Shown here: positions 54,865-62,973 of the stretch, piece after piece
How the letters are laid out: each line of letters starts with the position of its first letter
How positions within the stretch are numbered: the stretch's first letter is position 1
Assembly: GCA_014302835.1 (NCBI GenBank)
Contig: CP060294.1
Location: forward strand, 806,001 to 870,000
Origin: Pedobacter sp. PAMC26386
GTDB taxonomy: Bacteria; Bacteroidota; Bacteroidia; Sphingobacteriales; Sphingobacteriaceae
Direction of reading: 5' to 3'
DNA length: 64,000 nt
Made by a program: the position numbers and the translations under genes
The notes under the pieces: generated by a model
The model's input: the letters and a program-made list of their open reading frames with translations, nothing else
Databases searched by the model: none
What the model was told of the DNA's origin: nothing

Positions 54865-55407
54865 ATGCTTGCCTCAGAAGACGATAAGAAATATTGGGAA
54901 CAAATGCGACTTGGAGACAAGAAGGCATTGTTTGGGTTATATAATAACCTGTATTTCCATCTGATTCGTTTTGGTTTGAAGATTAATCCGGATGATGAAC
55001 TAGTCAAAGATTGCGTGAACCAGGTATTTCTGAATTTGTGGGATAAGAGAGAAAGACTGAATCCTGTAGAAAATGTAAAATCATATCTCATGACTTCTTT
55101 AAGGAGATGTATGCTGGATCAACTGGCTTATATTGACCGGACTAATATTGCCGTGAATAAAATGGAGGCAGCGAACGAACTTTCCTACGAAGAGATCATG
55201 ATTGGCGTACAGCAGGACGAGGAAATCAAGAATAAGCTAAGAGTTGCGATTGCACAGCTTACACCAAGACAGGTTGAATTAATCCAGCTTAAATTTTTTG
55301 AAGGATTAAGTTATGAGCAAATCGCTCAGCGGACTTCTCAAACTGTGAAAACGGCTTATAATACGGTTTATGATGCGATAAAGATGTTGAGGAAGATTCT
55401 TAAATGA
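54865..55407 (+). CDS. ECF RNA polymerase sigma factor (likely partner of the second SusCD locus)
   Basis: This 180-residue sigma-70 factor has region 2 (FGLYNNLYFHLIRFGLKINPDDELVKDCVNQVFLNLWDKRERL) and region 4 (LTPRQVELIQLKFFEGLSYEQIAQRTSQTVKTAYNTVYDAI). In Bacteroidota such a gene usually sits right before FecR and SusC. Here the next FecR gene on this strand is at 58444, about 3 kb away, with an opposite-strand peptidase and an unknown gene between them. A partnership with that FecR is an inference. Confidence 0.92.
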   Translation: MLASEDDKKYWEQMRLGDKKALFGLYNNLYFHLIRFGLKINPDDELVKDCVNQVFLNLWDKRERLNPVENVKSYLMTSLRRCMLDQLAYIDRTNIAVNKMEAANELSYEEIMIGVQQDEEIKNKLRVAIAQLTPRQVELIQLKFFEGLSYEQIAQRTSQTVKTAYNTVYDAIKMLRKILK

Positions 55408-55497
55408 TTGATTTATATTTTATATATATCTATAGTATTAGTGACGATTCTTCTGCTATGCTTTTATTTTTAGATACGACCAGGATTTAAATTTTCG

Positions 55498-57027
55498 CTA
55501 TTGGTCTATCCATGCTTTTCTCAGTGCAAGCTGACCTATCGAAGGGTTATTAATTTCGACAACAGTCTTCGCTGATTCATCGTAATCAAGTCCGGCCTTT
55601 AGTAAACTCTCTTTCAAAGGAACTGGCCGTCCTGCTTCAACATAATCCCTAAAAAACTTACGAATCTCAGGAAATGTCAATGCTGTAATTACATTAAATA
55701 AATCTTCATCTTTAAAAGCTCTTTCAGGGCCGTATTTTTTAACCAGCTTTTGCATTAAGTCTTGTGCCCCAAACTTTCCATTGGAAAGTTCTCTTAGCCG
55801 AATATCAAGACATAAACATAACAAAGCTCCTTTTTGGTAAAAATTCATATATTGGTCCTGCATGTTAATAGCATTAGTACTCATCTCAGTCATGGAGAGG
55901 CTATTATTGAATTTTTCCATAGCTTTAATTTTTCCTTCAATATTTTTAGCAAACTCCTGTATATTAATCATATGTTGCTTTATAGGCATATGTATTGTAG
56001 CATATTCAGTCATACCTTCATAAAGCCAAAGATGTCTGGATAGCCTGGGATTAAGAAAATTAAAATTCTGTACTTCTTCGGAATGCACATTGAGCGGAGT
56101 CAAAATATGAAAAAATTCGTGCGAAGCAACACCCATCAATGCTTCTGGAAGTCTATCTAAAGTTTTCGAACCATACAGACACAGGGTTGAATTGTTGTGC
56201 TCGAGACCATCACCAGTCATCCCTTTTGGGATTTTTTCCTGATAGATCAGAAACGCATATTTATTAACGGGCAATTTACCTCCCAGGTATGTCTGTTGAT
56301 TACTTAAAATTGTTTCTATTTTTGTAGCCAGGGTTTTTGAATAAGCCCGATGCTCTTTTGAATAAAAAGAAACCAGAACCTTTGTATCCCCAACTTTTAT
56401 CCATGTAGTATCAGGTACACAGAAAAGTACAGGGGCGTCGACCAGTTGACGGTAATTTTTTACTGAAAGAATATCAGTTGTATCATTTTTACAGATATAA
56501 TCCAAAGCAGACGAGGGATAGAATTTCTTGTTTTTCGTTATTGTTACATCGTAACCTCTATTCTTAATCTCCTCAAAATAACCTACCAGAGAATTATAAT
56601 TAATTACAAATACACTATCCTTTTTATACATGCTTGAGGTAGATTTTCCACCGGGAGGGTTTTGCGTTAGCTGATTCCAGCCGCCAGATACCACATAGGC
56701 TATTTTGGCTATATTTTTTAAGTCAGATATGACCCAGGTGTTTGTATCTAGTCTTTTAGCCGCGATATTCTTTCCCCTTTTGTTAAAAGCCTGAAATTCT
56801 GAAATATATTGACCAAAATTAAGTGCGTCATAATAACCTGGAATTAGCTTAGGCATCACAAACTTACCCTTTTGCAGATTATTTTTAGGTGGTACAAAGG
56901 AAACACATATCTTGTTGTTTTTCTCGTTCAATAAATCAATTTTATATTGATAACTATTAGTTTGCGATTGTGCAAGTAATCCTGATGAAAATACTAGCAT
57001 TGCAATGAGTAGAACAAATTTATTCAT
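55498..57027 (-). CDS. Exported M61-family (glycyl aminopeptidase-like) metallopeptidase
   Basis: This 509-residue protein has a signal peptide (MNKFVLLIAMLVFSSGLLAQ). The zinc site is in VASHEFFHILTPLNV (HExxH, first His ~304) with LWLYEGMTEYAT downstream giving the third ligand Glu. The N-terminal part (KGKFVMPKLIPGYYDALNFG) matches the M61 N-domain. The usual PDZ domain of M61 peptidases is not seen; the product is short. It is on the opposite strand to the neighbouring sigma/FecR/SusCD genes. Confidence 0.9.
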   Translation of the reverse strand: MNKFVLLIAMLVFSSGLLAQSQTNSYQYKIDLLNEKNNKICVSFVPPKNNLQKGKFVMPKLIPGYYDALNFGQYISEFQAFNKRGKNIAAKRLDTNTWVISDLKNIAKIAYVVSGGWNQLTQNPPGGKSTSSMYKKDSVFVINYNSLVGYFEEIKNRGYDVTITKNKKFYPSSALDYICKNDTTDILSVKNYRQLVDAPVLFCVPDTTWIKVGDTKVLVSFYSKEHRAYSKTLATKIETILSNQQTYLGGKLPVNKYAFLIYQEKIPKGMTGDGLEHNNSTLCLYGSKTLDRLPEALMGVASHEFFHILTPLNVHSEEVQNFNFLNPRLSRHLWLYEGMTEYATIHMPIKQHMINIQEFAKNIEGKIKAMEKFNNSLSMTEMSTNAINMQDQYMNFYQKGALLCLCLDIRLRELSNGKFGAQDLMQKLVKKYGPERAFKDEDLFNVITALTFPEIRKFFRDYVEAGRPVPLKESLLKAGLDYDESAKTVVEINNPSIGQLALRKAWIDQ

Positions 57028-57279
57028 TACCTTAATTTCTTTTGTTTGAACATTTATTTTGCACAGTCCTTAATTGTAATTGACATGCATAAACATAATA
57101 ATACGATTTTGTTATAAATAATATCATTTATACTTTTTTTAATATATCACAGAAAATCCTCGTTAACTGCCGGCCCTTGTCTTTCGGTCGGTAAGTTCAG
57201 CTCTTCAAGGCAGTGGCCTATGCTTATATATCACTTTATTTTTGACTAGATCAAACGGTTAGAACAGGGTTTAAATTAC

Positions 57280-57413
57280 GTTTGTGTGTGGTGTAAATCT
57301 ATGTTGACTCTATGGTGACTCTATGCTAACTCTATTGATTTTAGCTAGTTGAAGTCGATGGAGTTAGCGTAGATTAAGATCGGTTTTAGCTTAGATTTAA
57401 ACCGCACACAAAC
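57280..57413. repeat. 134-nt imperfect hairpin (long inverted repeat)
   Basis: Outer arms 57280-57301 and 57392-57413 pair in 20 of 22 positions (plus one G.U and one mismatch). A symmetrical 19/19-nt internal loop is followed by inner arms 57321-57338 and 57355-57372, where 15 of 18 positions are Watson-Crick and the other 3 are G.U wobbles on the plus-strand RNA. A 16-nt apical loop remains. The plus-strand RNA pairs better than DNA would. Confidence 0.75.
57300..57332 (+). repeat. Three tandem 11-bp repeats
   Basis: TATGTTGACTC, TATGGTGACTC and TATGCTAACTC follow each other without gap, within the left part of the hairpin. Confidence 0.7.
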
Positions 57414-57500
57414 TTAACTCAATAGTACTCATTACCTATTCGAAAATCGCTTTTCATACTTGGCTAATCAATCCATTTTTCTGAATATTCGTTAATATGG

Positions 57501-57540
57501 TGGACAATGGCGGACATATCCGGACAATAACGGACATCGG
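57501..57540 (+). repeat. Four GGACA repeats with 10-bp spacing
   Basis: The motif (T/C)GGACA recurs at 57501, 57511, 57521 and 57531, an exact 10-bp (one helical turn) period, 60-100 bp before the start of the unknown gene. This suits a cooperative protein-binding site. Confidence 0.7.
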
Positions 57541-57599
57541 GTACGGATCATACCATGTATCTAATGGTAATGATTTACATTACAAAAAAAACAAATGTT

Positions 57600-58379
57600 A
57601 TGGCAATACTTAAAGGCAAATTTTTAAGCGGGATTCTAGGTAATCTCATTTTTAAACCTGTAAAGGGCAGACTAATCGTCACATCAAAAGTTGCTTCTGG
57701 TCAAATGAAACAGACGGTAGGAACTAAAAAGGCTTCTAATACTTTTTGTATGAGCAGCAGGTTTTCGAAGAATATCAGATCGGTATTTGAAGGAATGATA
57801 GCAGGTAGAGAAGAGGGGACCTGTCAATCCAGGTTAACGGGAAAACTTACTGCTTCGCTGGGCGCATGCCGGGATTCAGAAACCCGCTTATTTCATTTTG
57901 AGCGAAATAGTTTTAGTAACCTTTCCGGATTTGACTTTAATGCTGATTCACCAATAGAAAAAAATCTAAGTTTAATGCCTTTGGTCAGGCTGAAAAATAA
58001 TAGAATTGGCGTATCCTACCCAAAAACTGTGAATGAACAGAAACTACGTTTCCCGAAACACGCCACAGCCTGCAAGTTGACTGCTACGGTTGGATTAATC
58101 CGCTTAAAGGATGGTAAAAAAGTTCTCAATCCTGATCAACAGTTCATCTACCTTCAAAAAGATGAGTTATTAACTGACCAGCTGAATTTTTCCTTTAAAG
58201 TTCCGAGTGGTTGTTTGTGCATCGTTGTACTTTTTCTGAGTTTTTACAAGAAAGATGTGCTGTTAAATAGTAAGATTTTTAACCCTGCTGTTATATGTGA
58301 TGCATTGATAAGCCCTGGTGTTTTTCAGGAAGATGGGCAATATACATGGGAAGATATGCGGAATCTAAAATTTAATTAA
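57600..58379 (+). CDS. Conserved-looking protein of unknown function, Sphingobacteriaceae type
   Basis: I do not recognise a named family with certainty. The 259-residue product from the ATG at 57600 starts MAILKGKFLSGILGNLIFKP and has SGQMKQTVGTKKASNTFCMS, a pattern reminiscent of DUF6266-like Bacteroidota proteins with GNLVF and QTxATKxSAxxF motifs. It has no signal peptide or membrane segment. The frame extends to 57555, but the 57600 start fits the motif best. It is preceded by the hairpin and phased repeats and followed by FecR, and it is the odd gene inserted in the second SusCD locus. Confidence 0.7.
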   Translation: MAILKGKFLSGILGNLIFKPVKGRLIVTSKVASGQMKQTVGTKKASNTFCMSSRFSKNIRSVFEGMIAGREEGTCQSRLTGKLTASLGACRDSETRLFHFERNSFSNLSGFDFNADSPIEKNLSLMPLVRLKNNRIGVSYPKTVNEQKLRFPKHATACKLTATVGLIRLKDGKKVLNPDQQFIYLQKDELLTDQLNFSFKVPSGCLCIVVLFLSFYKKDVLLNSKIFNPAVICDALISPGVFQEDGQYTWEDMRNLKFN

Positions 58380-58443
58380 AATAAATATCATATTTCCTTA
58401 GGAAAACTAGTCCATTTCTCTGTCTATAAGATAAAATGATACT

Positions 58444-59544
58444 ATGCAGCTCCCTGAAAATGATTTTTTAGTTGAAGAATTGATTTGTAATGATTCTTTT
58501 CAGCAATATTGCCTGGGAATGAGTCTTGAAAATCATTTGATATGGGAAGATTGGATTAATACTTTGCCTGAAAGAGCTGCTGATGTAGAAACTGCCAGAA
58601 AAATGGTCAATATTCTGGCAGTTAAACAAGGCAGCAGGTTAGCTCAGGTCAAAGCTTTGAAAGATGGGTTTAAACAGAAAGAAGCTTTAAGTCTTTTACT
58701 GAATCCAATTCCTGAAACAAAAGCCGTAATAAAAGTCTGGTCTCGTTTTTATAAATATGCAGGTTTTGCTGCGGCGGCAGCGATTATTCTGGTTGCGCTT
58801 TATTTTATTCAGCAAACCTATTTACCTTCAAAAACTACCTTATCTGAAACTACTATAGCAGCAACCATTTTTTCTTCGGGCAATACCTCAAGAAAAACCG
58901 TAATTCTGACAGATGGTACAGTAATCACACTGAATAAAAACAGTGAAATTAAGCTTGCTGAAAATTTTAATCCTGCGCAAAGAGAGCTGTGGCTTAAAGG
59001 AGAGGCGTTTTTTGAAGTTAAACACGATGCAAGGCATCCTTTTACGGTGCATACTAGGTTGAACGATATTAAAGTATTAGGAACGAGTTTTAATGTAAAT
59101 GCCTATCCGGATGCTGCATTGATAGAAACCTCTCTGATTCATGGAAGTGTGCAAGTTGAATCGAAAAAATATCCTGGTTATAAAGTCTTGCTTAAGCCAG
59201 ATCAGAAACTATCATTCAAGGAGACACCCGCAGATAAAAATGCAAATCTTAAAAAGATATTTCTTGTTTCATCGCTTGGTAGCAAATCTGTAAATCACCA
59301 GCCTGAAGAAATTAAGTGGGTTAGAAACCAGATGGTTATCGACAATGAGCCGCTTTCTGCTATCGCTGAAAAGCTGCAAAAATGGTATGGTATTGAAATT
59401 TATATCGCAGATAGTGAAGTCAAAGATTACCGTTATTCCGGGACTTTCGAAAATGAGAGTGTGATTAAGACACTCGAAGCTTTACAAATTGCTTATCCAT
59501 TCGAATTTAAAGCCGGACAAAATAAAATTATCATCAGTAAATAA
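58444..59544 (+). CDS. FecR family anti-sigma regulator
   Basis: This 366-residue protein has a short cytoplasmic N-terminus (EDWINTLPERAADVETARKM), a transmembrane helix (~105-123, AGFAAAAAIILVALYFI), a periplasmic FecR domain (SSGNTSRKTVILTDGTVITLNKNSEIKL; GEAFFEVKHDARHPFTVHT) and a C-terminal module (WYGIEIYIADSEVKDYRYSGTF). It should restrain an ECF sigma factor; the nearest same-strand one is at 54865. SusC follows after 50 bp. Confidence 0.94.
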   Translation: MQLPENDFLVEELICNDSFQQYCLGMSLENHLIWEDWINTLPERAADVETARKMVNILAVKQGSRLAQVKALKDGFKQKEALSLLLNPIPETKAVIKVWSRFYKYAGFAAAAAIILVALYFIQQTYLPSKTTLSETTIAATIFSSGNTSRKTVILTDGTVITLNKNSEIKLAENFNPAQRELWLKGEAFFEVKHDARHPFTVHTRLNDIKVLGTSFNVNAYPDAALIETSLIHGSVQVESKKYPGYKVLLKPDQKLSFKETPADKNANLKKIFLVSSLGSKSVNHQPEEIKWVRNQMVIDNEPLSAIAEKLQKWYGIEIYIADSEVKDYRYSGTFENESVIKTLEALQIAYPFEFKAGQNKIIISK

Positions 59545-59594
59545 ACACCGAACCACCAATACAATTTATATCAACAAACCTTAAACCAACCAAT

Positions 59595-62500
59595 ATGAGA
59601 AAAAACTTACTCCTGGAGAAATCTGGTAAGTTCTTGTTAAACAGTAGAATGCTGCTGTTTACGAAGCTTACTGGGTTCATTTTACTGATGATGTGTGTGC
59701 AGGTTTCGGCCTCCGGATTTGCACAGCAGAAAATCAGTATCAACGCAGAACATATTAGTATCAGGAATTTGCTCAAGACCATTGAGCAGCAAACAGATTA
59801 TCGGTTTGTTTACAGTGATCATACTTTATCAAAAGATGAAAAAACCTCATTAAATGTTCATGAGGTCTCACTCGATGAAGCGATGAAGTCTATCCTAAAG
59901 GATACTAAACTGACCTATATGCTGAAAGAAAGTAACCTTGTGGTTATTTATTCAGGGACAAAACCACTGGCCGATCTTGTGATTTCAGGAAACGTTGTTG
60001 ACGAAGCGGGTTTGCCTTTACCGGGTGTATCAGTTAAACTAAGCGGTACATCTGTAGCTACGACAACAGATACTAAAGGTAATTATGCGATTCATGTTCC
60101 AAATAATTCTGCAACACTCGAATTTTCTTATGTAGGTTTTATCAAACAAACGATTTCCGTGAGTGGAAATACGATGAATGTAATCTTAAAAAGTGACAAT
60201 AGGAATTTGCAGGAAGTAGTGGTAACAGGTTATACAAATTATAAGCGTACGCAATCAGCGAGTGCGGCAACTTTAGTGAGTGCTGAAAAAATTAATGATG
60301 TAGCAGGATTAACCTTTGACCAGATTTTACAAGGCAGGGTTGCTGGAATGAGCGTGATTTCCAGTTCTGGTCAACCAGGAGCAAGTGCTGCGGTAGTGAT
60401 TCGTGGGGTAGGAAGTATCAACGGTTCTACAGCACCATTATATATTATGGATGGAACGCCAATTGAATCTAATTATTTTCAGACGATTAATCCGGCAGAT
60501 ATTGAAAATGTAACCGTATTAAAAGATGCTTCTGCCAAAGCACTTTATGGGTCAAGGGGATCGAATGGAGTCATTGTGATTACTACTAAAAAGGGTAAAG
60601 AAGGTAAGGTACAGGTACAGTATACTTCTCAGTATGGTTTTTCTAAATTGACAGATCCTAAGTTTACGATGATGAATACCACGCAAAGGTTAGCCTTTGA
60701 AGAAGGGGTAGGTGTTGACTTTGGAAGAGATCTTGGGCCAGGATGGACCTATTCTCCTAAAAATCCTGATTATATCTCAGGAACCCAAGATTTCAGACAA
60801 AGAGCAGATCATATTTTAGATAGTATCAGAAATATTAACACAGACTGGAGAAAAGAATTTTATCAGCAAAGTAAGTTTCAGGAGCAGCAAGTGAGTGTGA
60901 GTGGTGGAAATGAAAACGTTCGCTTTTATAACTCTCTGAACTATTATAAGCAGGATGGTGTAGCCAGACGTACTGGTCTGGAAAGATATGCTTTGAAGAG
61001 TAATCTTGATTTTAAATCAGATAAGTTTTCTGGAAATGTCAATTTGAATATTGGTTATTCTAACCAGAGTTTTACTGAAGGAGAAGGTAGCAGTAGTGGT
61101 GGTACAGCGATGTCGGCTGTTTACTATGCGCTGCCTTATGAGAATCCGTATGCTCCGGATGGTACGCTGATTCATCCGGGTAATAAAGATCAATATTTTA
61201 TTGTCGATCAGCGGGAAGGCAGCCAGGCATTGGAGCGTTTATTTAATTCGTCAAACAAAACTGATCAGTTAAAATCTATCATAGGTATTGGTTTGGCTTA
61301 TCAAATTATACCTGAATTGAAAATTACCACCAGGGCCGGGATTGATTATAGAAATTCAACTGATCAGCGTTATATCAATCCGGACTCTTATTACGGCTCA
61401 ACCAACGATGAAAATACTTTAGGTGGAAAAGGAAGATTTGATGAAGGAACAAGAAGGAATTTCAATATCATTTCTACCACTGGTTTGACTTATGCTAAAA
61501 CATTTAATGAAAAACATGATTTTGAAGTTTCTGCTTTTTATGAATATGTTTATAATAATTACAATTCATTTGGTTTTAATGGTTTCGGAATTGATGGCCG
61601 TTTGCCAGAAACACCAGCTGGAGTGACCAGTAGCATTGATTATTTACCCAACATTACCGGTTCAAAATCAAGCAGTGCATTGGCTTCATTGATGAGTGTG
61701 GCTAGATATACTTATGATGGTAAATATACCCTGACTGGAAGTTATCGCTACGATGGGTCAACGAAAGTTGCCCCTCAAAATAAATGGCATGGCTTTTATT
61801 CAGTTGGCGCTAACTGGAATGCGAAGCGTGAAGATTTTCTGAAAAACAGCGACTTGATTTCTGATCTGAGTTTCAGAGTAAGTTATGGCACTTCCGCCAG
61901 TCCTTTTTCCTCAACAGGAGATTTCCTTTATCTGCCAACCTATGTGACACAGCCAACTTACGGCGGGAAACCAGGAATTATCCCTCTTGCTGCCGGTAAT
62001 CCGAATTTTGACTGGGAGTATGTCAATGAATTTAATACTGGTTTTGAGCTGACTTTATTTAAAAGTCGCAGGTTACGTCTGTCGGCAGATTATTATAACA
62101 AAATTACCAATAACATGTTTATTGATCAACCGCCTTCAGCTACAGCTGGCTTTCCTCTGTTGAGTTTAAGTACTGGAAAGATGAGAAACAGGGGAGTTGA
62201 ATTTGATTTGAGTGGCGATATTCTGAAAACGAAAGATTTTACCTGGACAGTAGGTGTTAATGCAGGGTATAATAAAAATGTAGTGTTGCATGTAACTGAT
62301 GTGACTGATTCTTATCCAGATGGAGATACGCGGATTTTGAAAGTTGGATTGCCTTATGGATCCTATTTTGCACCACAATGGGCAGGGGTAAATCCGCAGA
62401 CGGGTGAAGCGCAATACTATAATCTGGATGGAAGCATCACCACTACTTATAATTCCAATACACAAAGCGTTGCAAAATCAGGAAGTTTATATCCTTCATT

Positions 62501-62963
62501 TACTGGTGGATTTAATACCAGTTTAAGCTGGAAAGGGATTAGCGCAAGTGCATTGTTCTCCTTTGTTTCTGGCGTTTCCCGTTGGAATAATGAAGATTTC
62601 TATAATGAGAATCAGCGTTATGCAACCAGTAATCAGTCTGTTAGAATGCTCGATGACCGATGGATGAAACCTGGAGATGTGAAAACCTTACAGCGCTTCG
62701 ATATCCCAAGAAATTTTACTTCTAAAGATATTCAGGATGCTTCATTCCTGAGATTAAGAAATGTGAATATCAGTTATACCTTGCCAAAAACTCTAATTGA
62801 AAAAATAAAGTTTGTCAAGAACTTCAAAGTTTTTGTACAGGGGCAAAACCTGGTAACCTGGACCAAATGGAGAGGGCTGGACCCTGAGAATAATGGGGTT
62901 TCGGGTCGTTTCCAATATCCTAATGCAAGAACATATACCGCAGGAATTAGTGTTAACTTCTAA
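59595..62963 (+). CDS. SusC/RagA-type TonB-dependent receptor with STN domain
   Basis: This is a 1122-residue outer-membrane receptor. It has a signal peptide, an STN domain (~48-120, KISINAEHISIRNLLKTIEQ; LNVHEVSLDEAMKSIL), a carboxypeptidase-like domain (GNVVDEAGLPLPGVSVKLSG), a plug (FDQILQGRVAGMSVISSSGQPGAS; APLYIMDGTPIE; VLKDASAKALYGSRGSNGVI) and a barrel to the end. It follows FecR, so it should both import a ligand and signal its presence. Substrate not known. Confidence 0.96.
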   Translation: MRKNLLLEKSGKFLLNSRMLLFTKLTGFILLMMCVQVSASGFAQQKISINAEHISIRNLLKTIEQQTDYRFVYSDHTLSKDEKTSLNVHEVSLDEAMKSILKDTKLTYMLKESNLVVIYSGTKPLADLVISGNVVDEAGLPLPGVSVKLSGTSVATTTDTKGNYAIHVPNNSATLEFSYVGFIKQTISVSGNTMNVILKSDNRNLQEVVVTGYTNYKRTQSASAATLVSAEKINDVAGLTFDQILQGRVAGMSVISSSGQPGASAAVVIRGVGSINGSTAPLYIMDGTPIESNYFQTINPADIENVTVLKDASAKALYGSRGSNGVIVITTKKGKEGKVQVQYTSQYGFSKLTDPKFTMMNTTQRLAFEEGVGVDFGRDLGPGWTYSPKNPDYISGTQDFRQRADHILDSIRNINTDWRKEFYQQSKFQEQQVSVSGGNENVRFYNSLNYYKQDGVARRTGLERYALKSNLDFKSDKFSGNVNLNIGYSNQSFTEGEGSSSGGTAMSAVYYALPYENPYAPDGTLIHPGNKDQYFIVDQREGSQALERLFNSSNKTDQLKSIIGIGLAYQIIPELKITTRAGIDYRNSTDQRYINPDSYYGSTNDENTLGGKGRFDEGTRRNFNIISTTGLTYAKTFNEKHDFEVSAFYEYVYNNYNSFGFNGFGIDGRLPETPAGVTSSIDYLPNITGSKSSSALASLMSVARYTYDGKYTLTGSYRYDGSTKVAPQNKWHGFYSVGANWNAKREDFLKNSDLISDLSFRVSYGTSASPFSSTGDFLYLPTYVTQPTYGGKPGIIPLAAGNPNFDWEYVNEFNTGFELTLFKSRRLRLSADYYNKITNNMFIDQPPSATAGFPLLSLSTGKMRNRGVEFDLSGDILKTKDFTWTVGVNAGYNKNVVLHVTDVTDSYPDGDTRILKVGLPYGSYFAPQWAGVNPQTGEAQYYNLDGSITTTYNSNTQSVAKSGSLYPSFTGGFNTSLSWKGISASALFSFVSGVSRWNNEDFYNENQRYATSNQSVRMLDDRWMKPGDVKTLQRFDIPRNFTSKDIQDASFLRLRNVNISYTLPKTLIEKIKFVKNFKVFVQGQNLVTWTKWRGLDPENNGVSGRFQYPNARTYTAGISVNF

Positions 62964-62973
62964 AATTACAGCA

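Larger units (their letters stand above)
57028..57599. other. 572-bp intergenic region with a hairpin and phased repeats
   Basis: No gene is seen. The region carries the 134-nt hairpin (57280-57413), three 11-bp tandem repeats within its left arm, and four GGACA repeats (57501-57540) before the unknown gene. No transposase or att site was seen. Confidence 0.6.

Noticed and set aside
57280..57413. Hairpin as a MITE or transposon end pair
   Set aside because: No target-site duplication was seen on its two sides and no transposase is near, so it is kept as an unexplained structure.
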